DNA of 64,000 nt from Pannonibacter sp. XCT-53 (lineage in GTDB: Bacteria > Pseudomonadota > Alphaproteobacteria > Rhizobiales > Stappiaceae), in contig NZ_JAABLQ010000002.1 in NCBI RefSeq assembly GCF_009915765.1, forward strand, positions 124,001 through 188,000, written 5' to 3'. The translations under genes and the position numbers were made by a program. Shown piece by piece: positions 8,325 through 17,301 of the stretch. The notes beneath the pieces were generated by a model that was not told where the DNA came from, ran no database searches, and was given only the letters and a program-made list of their open reading frames with translations. Numbering within the stretch: the first letter of the stretch is position 1; every line of letters starts with the position of its first letter.

Positions 8325-8912
8325 ATGCGGGTGCTGGTCGTCTACTGCCATCCCTGCCCGGAAAGTTTCAACGCCGCCGTAAAGGAAACCGTGCTGTCGA
8401 CGCTGGTGTCGGCAGGCCACGAGCTCCGGGTCATTGACCTTTACGGCGAGAACTTCCAGCCGGCGATGGGCGCGGACGAGCGGCGGGGATACCACGCGCA
8501 GGGCAGCAATGTCCGTCCCGTGGAGCGTCACGTGGAAGCCATCCTGTGGTGCGAGATGATCACCTTCATCTATCCGACCTGGTGGTTCGGTCTGCCGGCC
8601 ATGCTGAAGGGGTGGCTGGATCGGGTCTGGGTGCCGCACGTGACCTTCGAGGTGCCGACCGAGACCACCGGCATGCGGCCCAAGATGCAGCACATCCGCA
8701 AGATCGCGGTCATCACCACCTGTGGGGCCACCTGGTGGGTGTCGAAGCTGATGGGCGAGCCTGGCCGCAAGACATTGCTCAGGGGCATGCGCGTCCTCTG
8801 CGCGCCGCGCTGCAAGACCCTTTATCTGGCTCATTACAAGATGGACAGCTCAACCCCCGACAGCCGGCGGCAATATCTGGACAAGGTGCGTCGCAAGCTC
8901 GCCCGTTTTTGA
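8325..8912 (+). CDS. NAD(P)H oxidoreductase, flavodoxin-like fold, copy 2
   Basis: A 195-residue paralogue of the preceding protein. VLVVYCHPCPESF forms the phosphate loop, FIYPTWWFGLPAMLKGWLDRVW matches the isoalloxazine-binding stretch, and VITTCGATWW corresponds to the VTTYGG region of copy 1. The two genes are separated by two bases and look like a tandem duplication that has diverged. The copies may form a heterodimer or act on different acceptors (inference). Confidence 0.88.
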   Translation: MRVLVVYCHPCPESFNAAVKETVLSTLVSAGHELRVIDLYGENFQPAMGADERRGYHAQGSNVRPVERHVEAILWCEMITFIYPTWWFGLPAMLKGWLDRVWVPHVTFEVPTETTGMRPKMQHIRKIAVITTCGATWWVSKLMGEPGRKTLLRGMRVLCAPRCKTLYLAHYKMDSSTPDSRRQYLDKVRRKLARF

Positions 8913-9037
8913 GCAGCCGCCACGCGAGTGTCATTTGACGGTTAAGGAACGCCGCTAGTGTCGCGTCGAATCGCCGGGGCTCGTGTCTCCGGCGGTCACA
9001 GGCTAGGCTGTGCCAACCGGCAGTGGAGTGATCGACG

Positions 9038-9559
9038 ATGGCATTCAGTTACAAGAAGAGCGTGACTTTCCGCCTGCTGCAGGCGGCCAAGGCCCAGCGG
9101 GCTCGCTCAGGCGGTCATTTGATGCGCATTGGTCTGCATCCCGGTCAGGAACTCGTGCTCAAGGTGCTCGCCGATGCGGACGGTCGGACCATGAGCCAGC
9201 TGGCCCTGGCGCTCGGCGTGCAGCCGCCCACCGTCACCAAGATGGTGACCCGGCTGTCCGCCCAGGGTCTGGTGCGCCGCCAGGTTTCCGAAACCGACGG
9301 CCGTCTCGCCCGCGTGTTCCTCACCGACGAGGGCCGCAACCGCGTGCAGGACGTGGACAAGGCCTGGAAGCGGCTCGAGAAGGAAGCGATTGCCGGCCTT
9401 GACGATAAGGACCGCAAGAAGCTGCGCAAGCTGCTGCGCCAGATCGAGAAGAACCTGTCGCTGACCACCGAGATCGATCCCGAGCTCGACAACGACACCG
9501 ACGATCTCGACGACGAGACGCCGACGGCCACCGTGGTGCCGCTCGCCGTCGAGGCCTGA
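9038..9559 (+). CDS. MarR family transcriptional regulator
   Basis: A 173-residue protein with a winged helix-turn-helix at about residues 40-105 (TMSQLALALGVQPPTVTKMVTRLSAQGL, then the wing VSETDGRLARVFLTDEG). A helical dimerisation part and an acidic C-terminal tail (DPELDNDTDDLDDE) follow. GGAGTG precedes the ATG. MarR proteins typically respond to phenolic or oxidative signals, so control of the two flavodoxin-fold reductases upstream is plausible. A TTGACG at 8935-8940 could be its -35 box, but no good -10 box was seen. Confidence 0.9.
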   Translation: MAFSYKKSVTFRLLQAAKAQRARSGGHLMRIGLHPGQELVLKVLADADGRTMSQLALALGVQPPTVTKMVTRLSAQGLVRRQVSETDGRLARVFLTDEGRNRVQDVDKAWKRLEKEAIAGLDDKDRKKLRKLLRQIEKNLSLTTEIDPELDNDTDDLDDETPTATVVPLAVEA

Positions 9560-9592
9560 TCGCGGGCTGATCGCGGCCTGATCACGGCCTGA
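9556..9592. repeat. Short tandem repeat (about 11 bp, 3-4 units)
   Basis: Three to four imperfect copies of GCCTGATCGCG overlap the stop codon of the marR gene and run into the spacer. It resembles the 15-bp array at 23152 in placement (at a gene end) though not in sequence. Confidence 0.55.
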
Positions 9593-9727
9593 GACAGGTT
9601 CCGGGCGTGGCGTACCGCTTTCGCCCGGCAAGATCTTTCAGCCAGGCGGGGAGACGTCTAGTCTGGTCATCCGGTGGCGGGCCTGCGTCGCCGGATGACA
9701 TGCCCTCCCGCCTGCGGACACCAGACC

Positions 9728-10651
9728 ATGACCGAGCCCATCACGCCGCTGTCGCAGCCCGAACGCGAGGCGGCGGCAGAACGGCGGTCGCAGCTCATCG
9801 CCATCGGCATGATCCTGCTGACCTGCCTGTGCTTCTCCATCCTTGATGCCACGGCCAAGTATCTGACCACCTACAGCCATCTGCCGCCGCTTCAGATCGT
9901 CTGGATGCGGTTCGTCAGCCATCTGGTGATTGCCTTCTTCCTGTTCCGCCTCTGGGCCCATCCGGAGGTGTTCCGCACCGACCGGCCCTGGCTGCAGTTC
10001 GTCCGCGGCCTGACGATGCTTGGCACCACCTCGTTCAACTTTCTCGCCGTGCAGCACCTGCAGCTGGCCGAGACCATGTCGATCTTCTTCGCCGGACCCA
10101 TTGTCGTCACCGCGCTGGCGGGGCCGCTGCTTGGCGAATGGGCCGGCATCCGGCGCTGGGCGGCGATCTTCGTCGGCTTCATCGGCGTGCTGATCATCGT
10201 GCAGCCGGGCAGCGGGGCGATGCACTGGGCGGTGATCTACTCGATCCTGTCGATGCTGTGCTACGCGCTCTATGCGCTGATGACCCGCATGCTCACGGCC
10301 ACCAATTCCACCATCGGCATGCTGGTCATCCCGGCGGTGATCTCGTCCATTGCCATGACCGGGCCGGGGCTTGCCGTCTGGGTCGCGCCGCCGGACCTGT
10401 TCCACTGGGTGCTGCTGCTGTCGACCGGCGTCTGGGGCGGGCTTGGCCACTGGATCTTCATCGCCGCGCATCGCCGGGCGCCGGCGCCGCTGCTTGCGCC
10501 TTTCACCTATCTGCAGATCATCTGGATGATCGGGCTGGGCTTTCTTGTCTTCGGCGACGTGCCCGGCAGTTCGACGCTGATCGGCGCCAGCATCGTCGTG
10601 GCCTCGGGTCTCTACATCCTCTACCGCGAGCAGGTGGTGAAGAAACGCTGA
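9728..10651 (+). CDS. DMT superfamily (EamA) transporter
   Basis: A 307-residue inner-membrane protein with about ten transmembrane helices and two EamA repeats. Recognisable parts are CFSILDATAKYLTTYS in helix 1, LAVQHLQLAETMSIFFAGPIVV in the first repeat, and LQIIWMIGLGFLVFGDVPGSSTLIG in the second. Families of this type export metabolites or amino-acid-like compounds; the substrate is not predictable. No strong ribosome-binding site precedes the ATG. An upstream GTG (9674) is possible but adds residues unlike the family. Confidence 0.88.
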   Translation: MTEPITPLSQPEREAAAERRSQLIAIGMILLTCLCFSILDATAKYLTTYSHLPPLQIVWMRFVSHLVIAFFLFRLWAHPEVFRTDRPWLQFVRGLTMLGTTSFNFLAVQHLQLAETMSIFFAGPIVVTALAGPLLGEWAGIRRWAAIFVGFIGVLIIVQPGSGAMHWAVIYSILSMLCYALYALMTRMLTATNSTIGMLVIPAVISSIAMTGPGLAVWVAPPDLFHWVLLLSTGVWGGLGHWIFIAAHRRAPAPLLAPFTYLQIIWMIGLGFLVFGDVPGSSTLIGASIVVASGLYILYREQVVKKR

Positions 10652-10758
10652 GCGCAGGTCGGGCCGGCTGCGTCCGCCGTCCGTTCGGCAGTTGACGCGA
10701 CCGCGTTCGCCTTGCCAAATGACGCCGCAGTTCAGGCGTGCGCTTTCGGGGGGAACAC

Positions 10759-11295
10759 ATGCAGGCGGTTCGCAAGGTCCGGGAATTTTCGCAGGCCGGA
10801 GCCGGCCTTGTCGCCGCGCTCGTCCTGCTCGCCGGATGTCTCTCCGGATGCCAGGCGATCGGCGAGGCGGAGCGGCCCCAGTCGCCGTCCCAGGCGGCCG
10901 GCTTTGCACCCGGCACCGAGGAAGCCTTCATGCTGGACGTGGGGCGCCGCATCTATTTCGCCGAGGGCTCGGCCGAGCTTGACGCGGAAAGCCGGCAGAT
11001 CGTGCTGCGCCAGGCACAGTGGCTCAACACCAACACCCGCTGGCTTGCCAAGATCCAGGGCCATGCGCAGGAGCCGGGTGGCGAGGCGGCAAACAAGCGC
11101 CTGTCGGAGCGCCGGGCGCAGGCCGTCTATGACCTGCTCGTCGCCCAGGGCGTCGATCCCAGACGCATCTGGACCAAGGGCTACGGCATCGAACGGCCGG
11201 AAACCGACTGCGACCCGGCCGACTGTCCGCGCATGAACCGCCGCGTGGTGGTCAACCTGCGCGAGGAGTATGACGACACCGCGCCGCAGCGCTGA
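10759..11295 (+). CDS. OmpA-family lipoprotein (Pal-like)
   Basis: A 178-residue protein with a lipoprotein signal peptide (lipobox LLAGC, with a second SGC close behind). An OmpA/MotB peptidoglycan-binding domain covers about residues 65-170. The domain shows IYFAEGSAELDAESRQIV, ERRAQAVYDLLVAQGVD and NRRVVVNL. GGGGGGAA precedes the ATG. It probably anchors the outer membrane to peptidoglycan. The usual tol genes are not adjacent, so it is a Pal paralogue rather than the main Pal. Confidence 0.88.
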   Translation: MQAVRKVREFSQAGAGLVAALVLLAGCLSGCQAIGEAERPQSPSQAAGFAPGTEEAFMLDVGRRIYFAEGSAELDAESRQIVLRQAQWLNTNTRWLAKIQGHAQEPGGEAANKRLSERRAQAVYDLLVAQGVDPRRIWTKGYGIERPETDCDPADCPRMNRRVVVNLREEYDDTAPQR

Positions 11296-11417
11296 GCCCC
11301 CACGTCGGTTGCGCTGGCAACGATCGCGCGGCAAACTGAAAGCTTGCGGGAATCACGTCGGCGCGGCGTTCTGCGCCGGCCTCCGTCTCCGCAGGGGTAA
11401 CGTTTGAGGTGGCGCGC

Positions 11418-12506
11418 ATGAGCGACAATCCGGGGTCTGGGTCTGGGGCGCACCCCGACGAACCGCGCGGCCGCCGCCTGACGCTGGGCGACATCGCCGA
11501 ACGGCTCGGCATCTCCACCGCCACGGTCTCGCTTGCCCTGCGCGATTCCCCGCTCGTCGCCAAGACCACCCGCGACAAGGTCAAGGACATGGCGCGGCAG
11601 GTGGGCTACATCTACAACCGCTCTGCCGCCTCGCTGCGCACCTCGCGCACGCAGATCGTCGGCGTCGCGGTCCACGACATCATGAACCCCTATTTCGCCG
11701 AGATCTTCTCCACCCTGGAGGATGAGCTGGAGCGGCAGGGGCAGATGGTCTTCATCTGCAATCACCGCGACAACGTCGAGCGCCAGCGCGTCTTCATCGA
11801 CACGCTGCTGCAGCACCGTGCCGACGGCCTCATCCTCTGCGCCTCGGTCGGCACCCGGGCCGAGGAGATCAACCGCCTGACCGACCAGGGCATTCCGGTC
11901 ACGCTGATCTGCCGTGATCTGGACGGGGCGCGGGCGCCGACGGTGCGCGGCGATGACGAGAAGGGGGCCTTTCTTGTCACCCAGCATCTGATCCGCCAGG
12001 GCCACCGGCGCATTGCCATGGCGGGCGGACGGCGGGAAACCTCGACAGGCCGTGACCGCAACGCCGGCTGGCGGCGGGCGCTGGAGACGGCTGGGATCGA
12101 CCCGGCCAGCCAGCTCGACATCCCCGAACTGATGAGCCAGACCGACGGCCAGTCGGTGGTGCCGCGTCTGCTGGCGGCGCCCGAGCGGCCTTCGGCGGTC
12201 ATGTGCTTCAACGACATGGTGGCGCTCGGCATGATGCCGGCCTTGCGCTGGGCCGGTGTCGAGCCCGGGCCCGGCATGGCCGTCACCGGCTATGACGATG
12301 TCGATGGCGCGGCCGCCCGCACGCCTTCGCTCACCACGGTCGCCAGCCATCCGGACCGCATCGGCTCCATGGCCGCCTCGCTGATGCTGCGTCAGGTCGG
12401 CGGCGAGGACGTGCCGGCGACGCGCCACCTGATCGAGCCGGACGTGAAGATCCGCGATTCCTCTCCGCCCCCCGGCGTCCGCCACGGCCGCCGCCTCGGG
12501 GCGTGA
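11418..12506 (+). CDS. LacI family transcriptional regulator
   Basis: A 362-residue regulator. The LacI helix-turn-helix is at about 22-70 (LTLGDIAERLGISTATVSLAL, then VGYIYNRSAASLRT for the hinge). A periplasmic-binding-protein-like effector domain follows (VGVAVHDIMNPYFAEIFSTLE and AVTGYDDVDGA). ATG 11418 has GAGGTGG five bases upstream; a GTG at 11409 overlaps that site and is less likely. No sugar transport genes adjoin it, so its target is not evident. Confidence 0.92.
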   Translation: MSDNPGSGSGAHPDEPRGRRLTLGDIAERLGISTATVSLALRDSPLVAKTTRDKVKDMARQVGYIYNRSAASLRTSRTQIVGVAVHDIMNPYFAEIFSTLEDELERQGQMVFICNHRDNVERQRVFIDTLLQHRADGLILCASVGTRAEEINRLTDQGIPVTLICRDLDGARAPTVRGDDEKGAFLVTQHLIRQGHRRIAMAGGRRETSTGRDRNAGWRRALETAGIDPASQLDIPELMSQTDGQSVVPRLLAAPERPSAVMCFNDMVALGMMPALRWAGVEPGPGMAVTGYDDVDGAAARTPSLTTVASHPDRIGSMAASLMLRQVGGEDVPATRHLIEPDVKIRDSSPPPGVRHGRRLGA

Positions 12507-12515
12507 GGCTCCCTC

Positions 12516-14267
12516 CTACTGCGGCAAGGGCGCCAGGGGCCTTGCGGTCCTGGCCAGCTCGACGAGGCCGATGAAGGCTGCCCGGTGGCCGGCGCTGTCC
12601 TCGCCCTTCGCGCTGCGGGCCAGGGCGGCCACGTCCTCCAGCCTGTAGTCCCCGGTGAACCGTCCCCCTTTCAGGATGTCGCCGAAGGCCGCCACGGCCG
12701 TGGCAAAGCGGAAGTCCGCGTCGGCCGCCTCGAAGCTCTCGACCGCCATTGCCTGTGTCACCGGCTGTTCGATCAGCTTGCTGTCGCTTTCGCCGGGCGT
12801 CTTGTAGCGGATGCGCAGGAACGCCAGTTCGCCCGGGCTGGTCGCAGGCGCTGCGGGCGGCGTCCCCTGATAGCGCAGGGGCTCGCTCAGCCCGCCGGTC
12901 ACGCCTGCGGGCGTGAACTCATACAGCGCCGTCACCGTGTGGCCCGCGCCGATGTCGCCGGCATCCACCTTGTCGTTGCTGAAATCCTCCTGGCGCAGGG
13001 CGCGTGTCTCGTAGCCGATCAGCCGGTAGTCCTTCACTTCGGCCGGGTTGAACTCGACCTGCAGCTTGACGTCGCTTGCCACCGTGAACAGCGTCGCGCC
13101 GACCTCTTCCACCAGAACCTTGCGGGCCTCGGTCAGGCTGTCGATGTAGGCAGCGTTGCCGTTGCCGTTCTGCGCCAGCGCCTGCATCAGCGCGTCATTG
13201 TAGTTGCCCTGGCCGAAGCCCAGCACCGACAGGGTCACGCCGCTCGCCCGCTGCCGTTCCACGAAGGCGGTCAGGTCGGCGACGTCGGTGAAGCCGACGT
13301 TGAAGTCGCCGTCGGTCGCCAGGATGACCCGGCTGACGCTGCCGTCCGTCCTGCCGGCCTCCGCCAGCGCATAGGCCTGGCGCAGGCCTTCGCCGCCGGC
13401 CGTGGAGCCACCGGCGTGCAGCCGCTCCAGTGCCTCGAGGATCCGGGCGCCCTCTGTCGCCGGCGTGGGCTCCAGCACCGTGCCTGCGCTGCCGGCATAG
13501 GCAACAATCGCCACCGTGTCCTTCGGCTTCAGCGTCGTCAGCAGCAGGCGGAAGGCGTTCTTCAGGAGCGGCAGCTTGTCGGGGGCGTCCATCGAGCCGG
13601 AGGTGTCGATCAGGAACACCAGCCGCGCCGGCGGCATCGCGCCGCGCTCGGGCAGCGCCGTCTTCAGCCCGATGCGCAACAGCCGCGTGTCCTTGTTCCA
13701 GGGCGTGGGGGCGATGGAGAGGCGGGTGGCAAAGGGCGCTGCGTCCTTCGCCGGTGCCGGATAGCCGTAGCTGAAATAATTGATCAGTTCCTCGGGCCGG
13801 ATCGCGTCCGGCACCGGCAGCACGCCGTCCATCAGCGCCGCGCGCATCACGCCATACGAGGCCGTGTCCACATCGGCGGAGAAGGTCGAGACGGGCGTGT
13901 CCGTCACGCGGTGCACCGGATTGTCGTCGGCCTGCGGAAACCGGTCGCGGCCCTGGGCCTCGTAGGCAAGGTCCGCTGCCGGGACGGCGGGCTTGCCATG
14001 CAGCACAACCGGTCGGGGGATCGCCTGGGGCAGAGGCTGGGGGCTCGGCGGGGGCAGGGCATCGGTGGCCGCTGCCTGCGTGTCCGCCTGCGGTGTCGTC
14101 GTCTGGGCCGTATTCTGGGCCGTCGTCTGCGAGGTGGCCTCTGGCTCGCTGTGCTGCCAGGGGGCGAGCAGCACGATCAGGCCGACGGTTCCGGCCGCAA
14201 GGCCGGCGCCGGCAAGCCGCAGCCAGCCGGCGTTGCGGGGCTCCGACGGGGTGGGGTGAAGGGTCAT
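12516..14267 (-). CDS. VWA domain protein, YfbK-like (DUF3520 C-terminus)
   Basis: A 583-residue protein. It has a short cytoplasmic tail, one transmembrane helix (about 15-35, LAGAGLAAGTVGLIVLLAP), a Thr/Gln/Pro-rich linker, then the VWF N-terminal region (STFSADVDTASYGVMRAAL). The VWA domain has MIDAS motif VFLIDTSGSMD, and a DUF3520-like tail follows. This is the architecture of YfbK-type membrane-anchored VWA proteins, whose role is poorly known. The chosen ATG has GAGGA eight bases upstream; an upstream extension of about 23 residues is possible. It converges on the lacI gene with 9 bp between stops. Confidence 0.87.
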   Translation of the reverse strand: MTLHPTPSEPRNAGWLRLAGAGLAAGTVGLIVLLAPWQHSEPEATSQTTAQNTAQTTTPQADTQAAATDALPPPSPQPLPQAIPRPVVLHGKPAVPAADLAYEAQGRDRFPQADDNPVHRVTDTPVSTFSADVDTASYGVMRAALMDGVLPVPDAIRPEELINYFSYGYPAPAKDAAPFATRLSIAPTPWNKDTRLLRIGLKTALPERGAMPPARLVFLIDTSGSMDAPDKLPLLKNAFRLLLTTLKPKDTVAIVAYAGSAGTVLEPTPATEGARILEALERLHAGGSTAGGEGLRQAYALAEAGRTDGSVSRVILATDGDFNVGFTDVADLTAFVERQRASGVTLSVLGFGQGNYNDALMQALAQNGNGNAAYIDSLTEARKVLVEEVGATLFTVASDVKLQVEFNPAEVKDYRLIGYETRALRQEDFSNDKVDAGDIGAGHTVTALYEFTPAGVTGGLSEPLRYQGTPPAAPATSPGELAFLRIRYKTPGESDSKLIEQPVTQAMAVESFEAADADFRFATAVAAFGDILKGGRFTGDYRLEDVAALARSAKGEDSAGHRAAFIGLVELARTARPLAPLPQ

Positions 14268-14414
14268 GCCAGGCATCCTCGCGCAAGCGGTTTCCCAGTT
14301 CCTGCCCAACTGGGCCGACAGGGTCGGCAGCGACAAGCTTGGTCGTGTGTCTGTGTTTTTTCAAAGGCGGCCGGCGATTGATGCGAAAGGCGTGAACTTC
14401 GTGGCGCGACACCC

Positions 14415-14420
14415 TATATT
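14415..14420 (+). promoter_or_regulatory. Possible -10 element upstream of the COG0523 gene
   Basis: TATATT stands out in GC-rich sequence about 100 bp before the metallochaperone start. GTGAAC lies 17 bp upstream (14392-14397) as a weak -35 match. No Zur-type palindrome was recognised nearby. Confidence 0.3.
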
Positions 14421-14519
14421 GCGTCCAAATTCGACCTCAGCCTGCACGGTGCGAATCGGACCGGCATTCCGCCGCCGGCCCGGGACACCCGTTCAGGCCC
14501 ATTCTCAGGACCCCATCTC

Positions 14520-15740
14520 ATGACCTCTGCCGCTACCGAGCCGACCAAGCAGATTCCGGTGACCGTGCTGACCGGTTATCTGGGCGCCGGCAAGACGACG
14601 CTGCTCAACCGCATCCTCTCGGAGAACCACGGCCAGCGCTATGCCGTGATCGTCAACGAGTTCGGCGAGATCGGCATCGACAACGACCTGCTCGTCGAGT
14701 CCGACGAGGAGATCTTCGAGATGAACAACGGCTGCATCTGCTGCACCGTGCGCGGTGACCTGATCCGCACCGTGCAGAACCTGATGAAGCGCCGTGGCAG
14801 CTTCGATGCCATCATCGTCGAGACCACCGGCGTTGCCGATCCGGCCCCGGTGGCCCAGACCTTCTTCATGGATGACGACGTGCGCGCCGCCTCGCGGCTT
14901 GATGCCGTTGTCGCCGTGGTCGACGCCCGCCACGTGCTGCAGCGCCTCGCCGACACGCGCGAGGCCGAGGACCAGATCGCCTTTGCCGACGTGATCCTCC
15001 TCAACAAGACCGACCTCGTGTCGCCGGAGGAGCTTGCCGCCGTCGAGGCGCGGATCCACAAGATCAACCCCTATGCCGTGCGTCACCGCACCGAGCGCTG
15101 CGCCATCGACATCGCCAAGGTGCTGGACCGTGGTGCCTTCGACCTTGACCGCATCCTGTCGCTCGACCCGCAGTTCCTGAACACTGGTCATGGCCATGAC
15201 CATCATCATCACGGCCACGACCACGACCACGATCACCACCATGATCATGATCATCACCATCATGACCATGACCATGCCTGCGGTCCGGACTGCACGCATG
15301 AGCATCACCACCACCACGATCATGACCATGATCACGGGCATCACGCGCATGACCATGATCATCACCACGACCATGATCACGGCCATGATCACGTCTGCGG
15401 CCCGGATTGCGATCACGACCATCACCACCATGATCATGACGACCCGCATTCCGTCCGCAGCATTTCCCTGCGCGCCGGCGAGCTGGATCCGGACACCTTC
15501 TTCCCCTGGATCAACCGCGTGACCCAGGAAGACGGCGCCAGGATCCTGCGCCTGAAGGGCATCCTGGCCTTCAGGGATGATCCGCAGCGCTACGTGCTGC
15601 AGGGCGTGCACATGATCGTCGAGGGCGATCACCAGCGTGACTGGAAGGAGGGCGAGCCGCATGAAAGCCGCCTCGTCTTCATTGGCCGCGAGCTGGATTT
15701 CGACGCCCTGAAGCAGGGCTTTGCCGCCTGCGCGGTCTGA
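14520..15740 (+). CDS. COG0523/CobW-type GTPase metallochaperone with long His-rich insertion
   Basis: A 406-residue G3E GTPase with Walker [11 protein letters not shown], the metal motif GCICCTV (CxCC), ETTGVADP, and NKTD for guanine specificity. A C-terminal CobW_C domain runs from about residue 315. Between the domains, residues about 223-311 are almost all His and Asp with two CGPDC motifs, a far longer metal-binding stretch than in most relatives. Family members deliver zinc, cobalt or iron to target enzymes, or activate nitrile hydratase. A WD40 gene follows 14 bp later. The metal is not known; a cobalt-type nitrile hydratase lies 8.5 kb away. Confidence 0.92.
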   Translation: MTSAATEPTKQIPVTVLTGYLGAGKTTLLNRILSENHGQRYAVIVNEFGEIGIDNDLLVESDEEIFEMNNGCICCTVRGDLIRTVQNLMKRRGSFDAIIVETTGVADPAPVAQTFFMDDDVRAASRLDAVVAVVDARHVLQRLADTREAEDQIAFADVILLNKTDLVSPEELAAVEARIHKINPYAVRHRTERCAIDIAKVLDRGAFDLDRILSLDPQFLNTGHGHDHHHHGHDHDHDHHHDHDHHHHDHDHACGPDCTHEHHHHHDHDHDHGHHAHDHDHHHDHDHGHDHVCGPDCDHDHHHHDHDDPHSVRSISLRAGELDPDTFFPWINRVTQEDGARILRLKGILAFRDDPQRYVLQGVHMIVEGDHQRDWKEGEPHESRLVFIGRELDFDALKQGFAACAV

Positions 15741-15754
15741 CGGGAGACCTCGAC

Positions 15755-16729
15755 GTGCCGACGCTTGCAGCGGCCGATGTCTCGGGCTTCGTGGTCCGGG
15801 CCGGCTTCCTCCACGACACGCCCTATTTCGCCCTCGGCGGCGGCGAGGTCGTGTTCCTTGCCGGAACCCAGATCCGGGCGGCGGCGCATCGCGGCGGCCT
15901 GCTTGCCGCCGACGAGCGGCCGGATGGCTCGGCGCTCGTCACCGGTGGCGACGATGGTCGCGTCGCCGAGGTCCGGCCCGACGGGTCCGTCGCGGTCCTG
16001 TCGGAGCGTCCGCGCAAGTGGATCGACCTCGTGGCCTGCGGTCCCTCCGGGGCCGTTGCCTTCGCCAGTGGCCGCACGGCCTTCGTGCGCCTCTCCGATG
16101 GCAAGGAGAAGGAGTTTGCCCATGCCCGCGCCGTCGGCGGCCTTGCCTTCGCGCCCAAGGGGCTGCGTCTGGCGGTGGCGCGCTACGAGGGCGTGACGCT
16201 GTGGTGGGTCAACACCCAGGGCGCGCCGCAGCAGCTTGACTGGCCGGGTGCCCATCATGCCGTCACCTTCTCGCCGGATGGCAAGTATGTCGTCACCACC
16301 ATGCAGGAGACGGCGCTGCACGGCTGGCGCCTCTCCGACGGACAGGACATGCGCATGACCGGCTATCCGGCCAAGGTGAAGTCCGTGAGCTGGTCCGTGA
16401 AGGGCAAGTATCTGGCGACCTCCGGCGCCAACGCCGCCATCGTCTGGCCCTTCTTCGGCAAGACCGGCCCGATGGGGCAGGCGCCGCTCCAGCTTGGCGC
16501 CCGGTCGGATTCGCTCGTGACGGCGGTCGCCTGCCATCCGAAGGAGGATGTGGCGGTCGTCGGCTATCAGGACGGCATGATCATCCTCTGCCGCTTCTCC
16601 GACAATGCGGAAGTGCTGATGCGCCGGCCCGGCAAGGCCCCCGTCTCGAGTCTTGCCTGGGACAGGCACGGTCTGCGCCTTGCCTTCGGCACCGAAGACG
16701 GGGAAGCTGGCGTGATCGCGCTCGAATAG
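15755..16729 (+). CDS. WD40 repeat protein
   Basis: A 324-residue protein with GTG start and GGAGACC upstream. Repeating blades such as ALVTGGDDGRVAEVRPDG, AVTFSPDGKYVVTTMQETALHGW and YLATSGANAAIVWPF indicate a WD40 beta-propeller of about seven blades. No signal peptide. It follows the COG0523 GTPase by 14 bp and is likely co-transcribed. A scaffold role in metal delivery is conceivable but unproven. Confidence 0.85.
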   Translation: MPTLAAADVSGFVVRAGFLHDTPYFALGGGEVVFLAGTQIRAAAHRGGLLAADERPDGSALVTGGDDGRVAEVRPDGSVAVLSERPRKWIDLVACGPSGAVAFASGRTAFVRLSDGKEKEFAHARAVGGLAFAPKGLRLAVARYEGVTLWWVNTQGAPQQLDWPGAHHAVTFSPDGKYVVTTMQETALHGWRLSDGQDMRMTGYPAKVKSVSWSVKGKYLATSGANAAIVWPFFGKTGPMGQAPLQLGARSDSLVTAVACHPKEDVAVVGYQDGMIILCRFSDNAEVLMRRPGKAPVSSLAWDRHGLRLAFGTEDGEAGVIALE

Positions 16730-16739
16730 GGAGACCGCC

Positions 16740-17246
16740 ATGCTCGCCAGACCCTTCGCGCTTGCCGTGGGCCTGATGGCGGGCGTCGTCTCCTCGCAGC
16801 TGCCTGAGTTCGCCCAGCAGTATCGCCAGCGCCTCGGCGGGGCGATTGACGCGCTGCAGCTCGTGATGGCCGCAACGGCCGAGGATGCGGCCCGCAATGG
16901 CCTTGATGTCGACGGGGCGCTGGAGCATCTCAAGCGCAACCCGGACCCGCTCGTGGCCGCGCAGGGGCGGTCGCTGGAGGAGATGCGCGAGAAGCTGGCA
17001 GGCATGCGGGCGGAACGCGATGCCTATGAACGGTCCGACGCCTTCGGCCAGATGCTTCTTTTCCTCACCACCTCCGATCCGGACGTGGTCCGCGGCACGT
17101 ACGAGGAGTTCAGGCCGGCCGTTCCCGCGACCGCCGAAGGCTTCGTCACGGCGCTGCTCGGAGGGCTTGCCGGCGTCGGGGCGCTGCGGCTGATCGGCGC
17201 TGTCCTGCGCGGTCTCTGGCGCGTGCTGGCGGTCCGCCCCGGCTGA
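16740..17246 (+). CDS. DUF2937-like membrane protein
   Basis: A 168-residue protein with an N-terminal hydrophobic segment, then SSQLPEFAQQYRQRLGGAIDAL, which I recognise as the DUF2937 signature. A charged helical middle and a C-terminal hydrophobic helix (GFVTALLGGLAGVGALRLIGAVL) complete it. Function is unknown. It lies 10 bp after the WD40 gene in the same operon. Confidence 0.7.
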   Translation: MLARPFALAVGLMAGVVSSQLPEFAQQYRQRLGGAIDALQLVMAATAEDAARNGLDVDGALEHLKRNPDPLVAAQGRSLEEMREKLAGMRAERDAYERSDAFGQMLLFLTTSDPDVVRGTYEEFRPAVPATAEGFVTALLGGLAGVGALRLIGAVLRGLWRVLAVRPG

Positions 17247-17301
17247 GCCTCACGTCATGCCCCCGTCGTCGGGGAGCTTTCATTCGGTCCTGGAGGAGTG
17301 C

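Noticed and set aside
15190..15522. A plus-strand frame rich in Thr, Ile and Met
   Set aside because: It is the +1 frame of the His-rich tract in the COG0523 gene. Its odd composition comes from CATGAC-like codons.
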